Assembly: GCF_024054565.1 (NCBI RefSeq) | Contig: NZ_JAMXLR010000062.1 | Location: 62,001 to 126,000, forward strand | DNA length: 64,000 nucleotides | Source: Aeoliella straminimaris | GTDB lineage: Bacteria; Planctomycetota; Planctomycetia; Pirellulales; Lacipirellulaceae | Direction: 5' to 3' | Shown here: positions 17,972 to 26,591 of the stretch, in pieces | How the letters are laid out: each line of letters starts with the position of its first letter | Numbering within the stretch: the stretch's first letter is position 1 | Position numbers and translations under genes: made by a program | Notes under the pieces: model-generated | The model's database searches: none | What the model was told of the DNA's origin: nothing | The model's input: only the letters and a program-made list of their open reading frames with translations

Positions 17972-18832
17972 ATGAGTATTGCAAAGTGGTCACTTGGCGT
18001 GATTGCTGCTATGTCCATGGTTGGCGTAGCAACCGCCCAAGTAACGCTAATCGATCCCGATACCAACAACGGCAGTTTTGAATACGCTGGCGGCGTATTG
18101 AATACTGCGAAAGTGCAAGTTTGGGATGGCACTCCAGACGTCGACAACTGGACAGTCTGGGCGGGCGTCTCGACTGCGGAAGACGATAGTGGAGTGGAGA
18201 ACACCGGTAACGCAAGTGATGGAACGATGATTGCCTTCATGCAAGGAGGTAACGCGATGTACAACATGACCGACCATGTCATTCAAGCAGGTGATTCGTT
18301 CGTGTTCAGTTGGGACCACGTCCTCCGTGCAGACCGCGAACATACGGTGGGACTGGTTTGGAACGATGGCGGAACCATCACCTCGATAGCCGAATCGGAA
18401 GAGCCCTACAGCGGTGTAATCGAGACCATCACCGGCTCGTATGTCATTCCAGGGGGGCACCCCTCGATTGGAAGCACTGTCGGCTTGGGTGTCGTTTCGC
18501 CCGGTGCCTATCCAGAAATCGACAACTTCATCCTCACGGTGGGTGGTGTGCCGCCAGTGGATGGCGACGTGGATGGAAACGGGATTGTAGACCTGAATGA
18601 CTACAACACCATTCGCGACAACTTCCTGTTAAGCCCGGCTACCAAGCAGCAAGGTGACCTGGTTGGTCCTGGTGACATCGTCGACCTGAACGACTTCCTG
18701 TTCTGGCGAGCAAATTACTCGCCGCCCGGTGCTTTAGAGTCGAGTGGTCCCCAATCCGTTCCGGAGCCAGCCAGCTGGCTGATTGCCGGACTGGGGCTGG
18801 CAGCGATTGGCTGCCGAAAAGCTCGACGCTAG
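17972..18832 (+). CDS. PEP-CTERM secreted protein with dockerin-like segment, tandem copy 2
   Basis: A 286-residue paralogue of the preceding gene. The signal peptide and the ~170-residue beta-rich domain match almost residue for residue (LIDPDTNNGSFEYAGG, NASDGTMIAFMQGGNAMYN). After this domain there is an extra ~60-residue dockerin-like pair of calcium loops (GDVDGNGIVDLNDYN and PGDIVDLNDF), absent from copy 1. The PEP-CTERM tail is VPEPASWLIAGLGLAAIG, then basic residues. The ATG at 17972 follows AGGAGG at 17961-17966. A strong hairpin terminator follows at 18917. Confidence 0.82.
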   Translation: MSIAKWSLGVIAAMSMVGVATAQVTLIDPDTNNGSFEYAGGVLNTAKVQVWDGTPDVDNWTVWAGVSTAEDDSGVENTGNASDGTMIAFMQGGNAMYNMTDHVIQAGDSFVFSWDHVLRADREHTVGLVWNDGGTITSIAESEEPYSGVIETITGSYVIPGGHPSIGSTVGLGVVSPGAYPEIDNFILTVGGVPPVDGDVDGNGIVDLNDYNTIRDNFLLSPATKQQGDLVGPGDIVDLNDFLFWRANYSPPGALESSGPQSVPEPASWLIAGLGLAAIGCRKARR

Positions 18833-18915
18833 CCACAACGACTTTGAATATGTACGCGAGCACTGCTTGATGTGAGTGCATGCGTAGCAAATCCTCCTGC
18901 TGAAGCTATTGAGCC

Positions 18916-18950
18916 GCGCCACGGTCGTCTCTGACGACCGTGGCGTTTGT
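18916..18950 (+). terminator. Intrinsic terminator-like hairpin
   Basis: A perfect 13-bp stem: CGCCACGGTCGTC at 18917-18929 and GACGACCGTGGCG at 18933-18945, with the three-base loop TCT. It is followed by TTTGT. It lies 85 bases after the PEP-CTERM gene ending at 18832 and before the large gene at 19014, so it should separate the two transcripts. Confidence 0.75.
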
Positions 18951-19013
18951 CACAAGGTAAATAGCAAACCATTGCTACACAGACTTCGTTTCTCATCTGA
19001 TGGCGGTAACAAG

Positions 19014-22000
19014 ATGGCCAAGCTCTCCAAGTCCGGTTATTCGCGACGTCGTTGCCGCTTTGAAGCTCTGGAAGATCGCAACCTGTTGGCCAATGTGCCG
19101 GCCGGCTTCACCGAGTCGATCGTCGCCTCCAACCTCACCAGTCCCATCACATTCGACATTGAAGACAGCGGACGTATCTGGTTGGCGTTTCAAGATGGCC
19201 GCATTCAAGTCATCGAAAACGATCAAATGGCGCCCGGCATTGCCATTCAACTCGACGCGGATGGCTCCGGCGAACGTGGTTTGCAAGGCTTAGAGCTCGA
19301 CCCCGACTTCGAAAACAACGGCTACATCTACGTCTACTATACGGCTGCCTCGCCCGAGAGCCACAATCGTGTAAGCCGTTTGACGGTCGATCCGTTGACC
19401 GAAAACACCATCGTCCCTGGCAGCGAATTGGTTTTGCTCGATCTGCCCGGTTTTTCGACGCTGCCTCAGAACCAGGATCCCATCTGGCACATGGGCGGCG
19501 CGGTGCATTTTCTGCCCGATGGAACTCTCGTCGTGCAGATAGGCGACCATCTCAACAACACCCTGGTGCAAGACAACAATGCGCCGATGGGGAAGATACT
19601 GCGGATGAACGTCGACGGTACGCCCGCCACGGATAATCCATATTACGACCCCGCCGACAACAATCCCCCCGGCGGCAATGACTGGAATGGCAACGCCCCA
19701 GGCGATGTGGATTGGATCGACTACGTCTGGTCGTCTGGATTGCGGAATCCTTACAGCGGCGACGTCGACCCCGCGACGTCCCGCTACTTCATCAATGATG
19801 TTGGCCAGGGTTCATGGGAGGAGATCAACGAGGCCACCACGGCGGGTCTAAATTTTGGTTGGCCCACGACCGAGGGGTACTTTGATACCGGAACCTATCC
19901 CAACCTGACCAATCCCTTCTATGCCTACAGCCACAGCGAAGGTTGTGCGATCACCGGTGGAGCCTTCAATAGTGCCGCCGTATCGCAGTTTCCCAGCGAG
20001 TACCAAGGGCAGTACTTCTTTTCCGAGTTTTGCGGCGGCACCATTCAGGTGGTCGATCCGGACAACTCAAATGACGTGAGCGACTTCATCACCGCTGCCG
20101 CTTACCCGATGAATATCGAGTTCGCGGCGGATGGATCGATGTACTATATCGCCCGAGGTGCCGGTGCTGGCGGTGCTCCCGGCATTGGTACGGGGCAGGT
20201 GCTCAAAGTGGAATACGCAGCCGCCATTCCACCACAGATTATTCAGCAGCCGGGCGACGTGCTGGCGTCTGTTGGCTACGACGTAACTTTCAACGTTAGT
20301 GCCGCAGGCAGTTCTCCCCTTGAATACCAGTGGCAGCGTGACAACGGCGGCGGATTTATGGACATTCCCGATGCCACCTCATCGGAGCTTGTGGTACCCA
20401 ACGTCTCGTTGAGCGACGACGACGCGCAATTCCGCGTGGTGGTATCGAATGGTTATGGCATGGAAACAAGCGCCGCAGCCGCGCTCGATGTGACGGCGGA
20501 CACGCCGCCCTTGGCTGAGATTGCCTTGCCTCTGGAAGGTACCACCTATCGCGCCGGCGACATCATCGACTTCTCCGGCATGGCCACCGACGCCGAAGAT
20601 GGCGAGCTGGATGCAGCGTCGCTTACGTGGCAGATCGACTTCCATCACGACACCCACCTGCATCCCTTCTTGCCACCTACGTCCGGCATTTCAGGTGGCC
20701 AGTTCGAAGTGCCTGTTAACAGCGAGACCGCTTCAAATGTGTGGTTCCGCATCCACCTGATTGCGAAGGACTCGGCCGGTCTCGAGACCGAAGTCATTCG
20801 CGACATCTATCCGGAAACCAGCGTGTTCACTCCTGTGTCGAATGTCGAAGGATCATCGATAGCCGTCGACGGGCAGCCGAAGGAGACACCAATCAACATC
20901 ACCGGTGTGATCAACGTCAACCGGTCCCTGGAGGCTCCTGCCCAAGTACCATATGGGGAGGGAACGGCCTTGTTCTCGCAGTGGTTGGACGGCGAAACGG
21001 ATCAGTTGAGGACAATACCGACCCCCGAACTCAACACGGCGTATGTGGCGCTCTATCGCGACTTCTCGGATGTCGGCGTTTACCTCAGCGATCTCACGCC
21101 ATCGAACAACGATGCCACTCCCAACGGTCCACCCAACGGCTGGGGCCCCATCGAATACGACACCAGCAATGGCGAAGACGTCGGCGGTGACGGAAATACG
21201 ATTACTCTCAACGGGGTGGAATATGAAAAGGGCCTTGGCGTCCACGCATACTCCGAGGTGGCCTATGACCTCAGCGGGCAGTACACACGCTTCATTTCCG
21301 ATATCGGAGTGGACGACGAAACGGGCAACGGTGGCTCCGTCGTATTTCGCGTATTCGCCGATGGCAACGAAATTTACACTAGCGGAGTGCTGACGGGTGC
21401 TTCGGACACCGAAACGGTGAATGTCGACATCACAGGCGTCGAAAACCTGTTGCTAGTAGTCGACAACGCTGGCAACGGCAACGGTTTGGACCACGCGGAC
21501 TGGGCCGATGCGCGTGTCGTCAGTGGCTCGGTCGAGGAAGCCGGGTTGCTCCCCTTCTACGCGGCGGATGTCAACCTCGATGGCTTCTTGGATCTTAATG
21601 ATGCTTTAGCGTTTGCCGCCGGCTGGGGCACCGATGGTTCATCGCTCCCGCTTCAAGAGCGGGTAGAACTTGGCGATTTGGACTTCGATGGCGACACCGA
21701 CATCGACGACTGGTCAGTACTCAACGCGCGTTGGCTCAAGCAGAACAACGCACCAATTTCACTCGACGCCTTATTGAACCCGCTTGCCGGTGACTACAAT
21801 TGCAATGGAATCGTCACTCAGGCAGACTATCAACTTTGGAAAAGCAGCTTCGGATCGTCGTCGAGTTTAGCCGCTGATGGTAATGGTGATGGGCAAGTTG
21901 GACTCGCGGACTACACAACATGGCGGAACAACCTCGGTGCTGGATCGAGCGACTCGGTGTTCCTGGACAACCTGGTTCTGTTCGTCGATCCCACAACGGG

Positions 22001-22784
22001 AGAAGGCTGGTTGAAGAACGACACCGACTCGCAGCTTGATCTGGTAGGCTATACGATCGCCTCACATGGCGCCTCGTTGCTGCCGGAGGACGGAGATTGG
22101 AACAGCTTCGAAGACCAGGGTCTGACAGGCTGGGAGGAGGCTGGAGTTAGCCCAACGGCGCTCAACGAACTGAACGCGCTGGATTCACTGACGATGGCGC
22201 CGGGACAAATATTCTCTTTGGGGATGCTGTTCGACACAAATGATCCCCTGGAAGGACTGTCGCTCTCATTTGGCGAGAGTTCGTCGTTCGAACAAACGCC
22301 CGGAGTGGCCGTGTTCTCCGAGCTCCTGGGTGAGTTGAATCCGGCACCAGTGAGTGCACTTGTCGTGGCCAGCGAGCAGAGCACCGGCGACGCGGGAATG
22401 CTTAGCAACGTCGCGGCGGACAGCGATGCTGGCACCACCTCGCCCGAGATGCTAGCTGGAGAGGCGGAAGTAAGTCTCAGTGGGATGAATGGGGCAGGTG
22501 TCTTGGCTCCGATATTAGGTGGTGAGCGAACGGGTGGCTATCAAAATGGCGAACGCCATCAAGCGGGCATTGAGAGCGAGGGGTTAGCCAGCAGCGATCG
22601 ACATTGGTTCCAGTCACTTCAGCTACTGCTGAACTCTCCACAGGTCGACAGTCACTTTCAGGCAGCTGCCATGTCCAGCCTGCAGTTGGATGCGGTGGAC
22701 CAAGCATTCGAGCAACTGGACAACTTCGGATCTGCTGAATTGGCGGATGGCTTTTTCGACCGGTTAACGTTGCAGATTCTGTAG
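19014..22784 (+). CDS. Multidomain glucose/sorbosone-dehydrogenase-like surface protein (LEPR-XLL type)
   Basis: A 1256-residue protein. The N-terminus is the planctomycete LEPR-XLL export motif (RRCRFEALEDRNLLA at ~12-26), not a normal signal peptide. Residues ~30-402 form a glucose/sorbosone dehydrogenase (PQQ-type) six-bladed propeller (HMGGAVHFLPDGTLVVQIGD, then GKILRMNVDG and SGLRNPYS). An Ig-like domain follows (~405-493), then a PKD-like domain (~499-600) and an NPCBM domain (~689-837; LNGVEYEKGLGVHAYSEV). Dockerin/EF-hand-like loops are at ~850-975. One beta-module (~986-1105) is shared with the protein at 15206, and the tail is low-complexity. No PEP-CTERM is present. The ATG at 19014 directly precedes the export motif; upstream codons are not convincing. 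It probably oxidises or binds sugars outside the cell; activity is unproven. Confidence 0.82.
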   Translation: MAKLSKSGYSRRRCRFEALEDRNLLANVPAGFTESIVASNLTSPITFDIEDSGRIWLAFQDGRIQVIENDQMAPGIAIQLDADGSGERGLQGLELDPDFENNGYIYVYYTAASPESHNRVSRLTVDPLTENTIVPGSELVLLDLPGFSTLPQNQDPIWHMGGAVHFLPDGTLVVQIGDHLNNTLVQDNNAPMGKILRMNVDGTPATDNPYYDPADNNPPGGNDWNGNAPGDVDWIDYVWSSGLRNPYSGDVDPATSRYFINDVGQGSWEEINEATTAGLNFGWPTTEGYFDTGTYPNLTNPFYAYSHSEGCAITGGAFNSAAVSQFPSEYQGQYFFSEFCGGTIQVVDPDNSNDVSDFITAAAYPMNIEFAADGSMYYIARGAGAGGAPGIGTGQVLKVEYAAAIPPQIIQQPGDVLASVGYDVTFNVSAAGSSPLEYQWQRDNGGGFMDIPDATSSELVVPNVSLSDDDAQFRVVVSNGYGMETSAAAALDVTADTPPLAEIALPLEGTTYRAGDIIDFSGMATDAEDGELDAASLTWQIDFHHDTHLHPFLPPTSGISGGQFEVPVNSETASNVWFRIHLIAKDSAGLETEVIRDIYPETSVFTPVSNVEGSSIAVDGQPKETPINITGVINVNRSLEAPAQVPYGEGTALFSQWLDGETDQLRTIPTPELNTAYVALYRDFSDVGVYLSDLTPSNNDATPNGPPNGWGPIEYDTSNGEDVGGDGNTITLNGVEYEKGLGVHAYSEVAYDLSGQYTRFISDIGVDDETGNGGSVVFRVFADGNEIYTSGVLTGASDTETVNVDITGVENLLLVVDNAGNGNGLDHADWADARVVSGSVEEAGLLPFYAADVNLDGFLDLNDALAFAAGWGTDGSSLPLQERVELGDLDFDGDTDIDDWSVLNARWLKQNNAPISLDALLNPLAGDYNCNGIVTQADYQLWKSSFGSSSSLAADGNGDGQVGLADYTTWRNNLGAGSSDSVFLDNLVLFVDPTTGEGWLKNDTDSQLDLVGYTIASHGASLLPEDGDWNSFEDQGLTGWEEAGVSPTALNELNALDSLTMAPGQIFSLGMLFDTNDPLEGLSLSFGESSSFEQTPGVAVFSELLGELNPAPVSALVVASEQSTGDAGMLSNVAADSDAGTTSPEMLAGEAEVSLSGMNGAGVLAPILGGERTGGYQNGERHQAGIESEGLASSDRHWFQSLQLLLNSPQVDSHFQAAAMSSLQLDAVDQAFEQLDNFGSAELADGFFDRLTLQIL

Positions 22785-22808
22785 CTGGCGAATCGCAAGA
22801 GTGCTTAG

Positions 22809-23537
22809 GAACTCAAAGATTCCCTGGCGGACTCTTTCCCCGACTATCCAAAGGACGACAATTGCGTGCCCACCCTTAGGCAGTGTTTTACTCACACCAG
22901 TGGCCTGACTGGCCATAGCGACTTCGGTGGCATGCGAAATTCTCATTTCGAGAGCGTGATTCTCAACGCCATTGACGTCAACCGGCCAAACCAAAAACAC
23001 GCATATAGCGGCCAAGGATACGAGCTTGTTGCCAAGGCGATGGAGATCGTCAGTGGCAAGTGCGCTGTTCGGCTGTACGACGAACATCTTTTCCGCCCTC
23101 TTGGATTTGGCGACGTCCCCATGGGTAACGCTAGTTCGGACGGCCATTGCACGGCGATGGAACTGGCGATCCTTGCCCAATGGATCGCCAACGATGGCAG
23201 CTACGGCCGTCTGCAATTCATCCGACCCGAGACGTTCAACCAACTCCTGCCAGAACCGCTGCAGGTCGCCGAGCAGGGAAACGTCGTTGAGGAAGGAATC
23301 GGTTTGCCCTGAAGAAATCATGTGAGGGAAGGTGCCCCAGGCAACTCGGATGCACCGGAAGACCTGCTGTTCAGTCCTCGCATCATAGGACATGGCTCAC
23401 TCTCAGGGTGCATTCTGATCGTCGGCCCCGAGCAGCAACTCATCATCACTCAAGTGCGCAAGAACAGCGGCCCGCGAAGTGCGGAGTGGTTATCTAGCTT
23501 CTTTCAGACCGTGACGGCGGCGGTAGCAGAGGAGTAG
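22809..23537 (+). pseudogene. Beta-lactamase/serine hydrolase family pseudogene
   Basis: One frame from 22809 to 23537 matches class-C-type beta-lactamase/esterase proteins: CVPTLRQCFTHTSGLTGH, then YSGQGYELVAKAMEIVSG (the YxN-like tyrosine region), and near the end HGSLSGC, equivalent to the third motif. The N-terminal part bearing the catalytic SxxK serine is missing: an in-frame TAG lies at 22806 and similarity begins just after it. An in-frame TGA at 23310-23312 splits the rest, with the family match continuing beyond it in the same frame. It is therefore a truncated, interrupted remnant. Confidence 0.7.
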
Positions 23538-23612
23538 CTGCCGGCTGAATTGGGCCGGTGGAGGTTGGCGCCACATTTACATCAAAGCCCGTACGTCGTG
23601 ACACCATTCGCC

Positions 23613-25025
23613 TTACCCAAGCAACCAATAGCACAACACAGAAACGACGGCCGCACCCAGCAGGTTCAGTAAGAGTCCTTCCCGCACCATCGTTTGGATC
23701 GTCAACCGGTTGGAGCCAAAGACGATCGCATTTGGAGGTGTCGCCACCGGCAACATGAAGGCAAAACTTGCGCTGATTGTGGCAGGAACCATCAGCAACC
23801 TTGGATCCACTTGGTTGGAAGTCGCCACCGCTGCCAGAATGGGCATTAGCAACGTCGCCGTCGCGGTGTTGCTGGTGATCTCGGTGAGAAACGTGACCGC
23901 CAGGCAGATAACGACAATCAGTAGCAGCGTGGGAAGATCCATCAGCGAGGATAGCGACTGGCCGATAAACTCACTCAGTCCAGATAGCGTGAACGCCTTG
24001 GCAATGGCGATGCCACTGCCAAACAGGATCAAGACTCCCCAGGGGATTTTTACTGCCGTCTCCCAGTCAAGCAGCTTTTCTCCCTTGCCGTTGGGAATAA
24101 GGCACATCACCCAGACGGCCAGCAGCGCCACGCTAGCTTCATTGGCGCCGGGCAAATTCACCCATTCGCTCCAACCTCCCCAAGGACCTGTCCGGGTGGT
24201 CCAGAGCAGGGCGGTCACGGCGAACACTGCCAACGTGCGGACCTCCTCCGGTCGCCTCTCGCCCACATCGGGTAGGGTGATGTTCGCCTGCTTGCCGAGC
24301 GACCGCGTTAACCAGATCGCTGCTAATGGTACCATCACCGCCACGATGGGCAGCGACCAACTCATCCAGCCGACAAATGTCGGCTCGGTACCCGTAGTCA
24401 ACGCGTAGACTTCCATGAAGACCAGATTGGGTGGAGTGCCAATTGGCGTGCCAATACCACCGATACTGGCTCCATAGGCAATGCCAAGCAAAAGTGCATT
24501 CGCCAAACGCTTCTCGTCCGTCTGTTCGGCGACGGCCAGCGCGATGGGCAGCAGCATGATCGCCGTCGCCGTGTTGGAAATCCACATGCTCAGCAGAGCA
24601 GAGGCAGCCATGAATCCAAACACCAGCCTGCGTCCGCTGCTATGCCCGCACAGCCTCACCATCTGCAACGATATTCGTCGGTGTGCGCCGCTGCGGGTCA
24701 TCGCAGTGGAAAGCATGAATCCGCCCATCATTAACAGCACCAGAGGACTGCCAAAGGATTCACCGACCTGAGTAGGGCTTAGAACACCTACCAGCGGAAA
24801 GGCGGCCAAGGGGAGCAGCGAAGTCGCGGGGATCGGAATCGGTTCAGTCACCCACCACAATGCACACAGAGCTGCCACGCCGGCAGTCCATCCCGCTTCA
24901 CTGGAGGCGAGAGCACTGCACACCCATACCCCCACTGCTGCGGCGATCAATGGCCCTGCAAATAACATCCAACGTTTCAGCCGCGTTGGGATGCTCTCGT
25001 CTGATTCTCCTTTGGCAGCAGTCAC
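23613..25025 (-). CDS. SLC13/DASS family sodium-coupled anion transporter
   Basis: A 470-residue polytopic inner-membrane protein of the divalent anion:sodium symporter family (substrates such as succinate, malate or sulfate). Both halves of the inverted repeat carry the family's SNT and TP signatures: SNTATAIMLLPIALAV with GTPIGTPPNLVFM, and SNTATATLLMPI with VATPPNAIVFG. About 11-12 membrane helices are evident. The GTG at 25025 was chosen because GAGG lies just upstream. The open frame runs 55 codons further, but that part is hydrophilic, cysteine-rich and lacks a start signal. Di- or tricarboxylate uptake is most likely; sulfate uptake is an alternative that would suit the sulfur genes in this window. 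Confidence 0.88.
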   Translation of the reverse strand: MTAAKGESDESIPTRLKRWMLFAGPLIAAAVGVWVCSALASSEAGWTAGVAALCALWWVTEPIPIPATSLLPLAAFPLVGVLSPTQVGESFGSPLVLLMMGGFMLSTAMTRSGAHRRISLQMVRLCGHSSGRRLVFGFMAASALLSMWISNTATAIMLLPIALAVAEQTDEKRLANALLLGIAYGASIGGIGTPIGTPPNLVFMEVYALTTGTEPTFVGWMSWSLPIVAVMVPLAAIWLTRSLGKQANITLPDVGERRPEEVRTLAVFAVTALLWTTRTGPWGGWSEWVNLPGANEASVALLAVWVMCLIPNGKGEKLLDWETAVKIPWGVLILFGSGIAIAKAFTLSGLSEFIGQSLSSLMDLPTLLLIVVICLAVTFLTEITSNTATATLLMPILAAVATSNQVDPRLLMVPATISASFAFMLPVATPPNAIVFGSNRLTIQTMVREGLLLNLLGAAVVSVLCYWLLG

Positions 25026-25564
25026 ACTCGCAACCTCATGGTTTCGCAAAACGGGAGGGGCTCGCAGTCGATGGCAAATTCGCAGGATCCGCCAACTACG
25101 AGCACCGCCGGCAGGTGTCGTGCAGCAACGGCAACACGATACCAGCCCCCTTATTCTCTCCGTTGGGGCCGGAGATGCCCAGAGCATCAATCAGTCTTGG
25201 TAAATGCCGCCTGAGCGAGCCCGCTCAAAACAGAAAGCAGCTATCACCAACCTTGGCTTCCAGTTTGACAGTCTAGTGGTTCGAACGACTCCGTCCAAAC
25301 GGCGGCGGGAGCATAGGTTTCCGCAGGGAAGGCAACAGACGCATTGCAGTAGGTTTTCTTGCCTAAGCGGTATCTGCGAAAATTCGCGCAGATACCGCAT
25401 TTCAGAGAAATCCACCCGCAAGCAGTTTGAGTGGCGCGCTGAGAAGGCGGTCGTACGACAGTTACGATGGCTGTCCTTCACGCCGAACGACGTGCGAACA
25501 TATCCTCGCTCAGATCGCTCAGGTTTTGTGTGCCTCCTCCAACGAACTGCGTTGCTCGACACCC
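25026..25564. other. Non-coding region with a 12-bp inverted repeat
   Basis: About 540 bases between two minus-strand genes with no supported gene. A perfect inverted repeat is present: GCGGTATCTGCG at 25367-25378 and CGCAGATACCGC at 25387-25398, with the 8-base loop AAAATTCG. It lies 167 bases beyond the stop of the zinc-ribbon gene. There is no clear T-run, so a terminator role is unproven; an operator or a repeat element is possible. Confidence 0.5.
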
Positions 25565-25984
25565 TCAAGCATGCGGCCTGACCCGCCGTCCCAGGTGTTG
25601 CCGAAGGTGATCGGGAGAGTAGGCGGACTTGAGCCACTTCTCTTCACGGAGAATAGCATCCAGTTCGGTCTCATCCATCCATAGGCCCAGGCAATTCTCA
25701 CATCGGTAGATGCGAATGGAGTTAGCCAGGGTGTAGGTGATTCCTTGTAGCCGGCCGTCGATGCATCTCGGGCACCGCATGTAGCCTGTCATGTGCGGTG
25801 GAGCCCCATCCTCCGTTCCTGGCAAGACTTGGACACAGGACTCGACTTTCGCGCCGGGAAGCTTGAAAAGGTCCTCCATCACCCCCGAATCGAGCCAAAG
25901 ACCATGGCATGCCGGGCACTTCCCCAACCTGCACTCATTAATTTTTGCGTCGGCTAGCGCCGCGCCATCCCGTGGGCAGTTCAT
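25565..25984 (-). CDS. Double zinc-ribbon (TFIIB-type) protein
   Basis: A 139-residue protein with two treble-clef zinc ribbons. The first is MNCPRDG followed by C-x3-CPACHGLWLDSG (about 2-35). The second is MRCPRC followed by YRCENCLGLWMDETEL (about 68-110). Both have the 'CxxC..GxWLD' signature of the zf-TFIIB family (PF13453 type). The C-terminus is basic. Its role is unknown; relatives are thought to bind nucleic acid or proteins. The ATG at 25984 is preceded by a very strong ribosome site (AGGAGGAGGGAG), which rules out the 40 in-frame codons further upstream. Confidence 0.82.
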   Translation of the reverse strand: MNCPRDGAALADAKINECRLGKCPACHGLWLDSGVMEDLFKLPGAKVESCVQVLPGTEDGAPPHMTGYMRCPRCIDGRLQGITYTLANSIRIYRCENCLGLWMDETELDAILREEKWLKSAYSPDHLRQHLGRRVRPHA

Positions 25985-26591
25985 CTCCCTCCTCCTTTCT
26001 GCGACTCCTCGTCGCCCAGCCAGACACCTTGCATCATTCAGCGAGAGCGGCATCACAGGTTGTCGCGATGCCGATCGCAAATTCCAACTCGCAGGGCGTC
26101 TCATTGAATTATATCTGTGCGAGTCCCGTTCATCGGAAGGGGACTGCCAGACTCATCCGCCCGGCGGCAGCTTTGCATTCAATTGGCTTTCATGGCATTG
26201 ATAGGAGAAAGTCTTAGTCTCGGTTCTTGCTGGGCACACCACCGAGCGCAGCAGGCCAACGGAGGTGGAAACAAGCATCTGTGTGGGTTCGCAGTCAAAG
26301 CCGGCATCACCAGGCCGATCACACCCGCCGGTAGCAACTCGCAAGGGCAATCTTCCTCTACCACCGATTGAGTCTGCGCAAAGCGCAGTACACGCCAGGA
26401 CACTTTGCAGCGAGCGAAGCCTGGCTTTGACGACCACTTGAGATACTCAGCACACGCTGCTTCGAAGCTTCGGCTGGCTACTTCTACAAAACGACTCCGC
26501 ACTAGCCCTCCGGGCGCTCTAGAGTTCTGTGGATACCTCCCGGCGCGGGCTGCCGAAGCGCATTTGTCCTTCAATCGATGTCATCGATAAC
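25985..26591. other. Divergent intergenic region
   Basis: About 600 bases between the zinc-ribbon gene and the polytopic membrane protein gene. No gene is supported. Only a small 6-bp palindrome (CTGCGC-AAA-GCGCAG, about 26373-26387) was noticed. Promoters of both flanking genes should be here. Confidence 0.35.

Noticed and set aside
23310-23312. TGA read as selenocysteine in the serine hydrolase frame
   Set aside because: No selenocysteine family is involved, the position is not a known Cys/Sec site, and the gene also lacks its N-terminal catalytic part.
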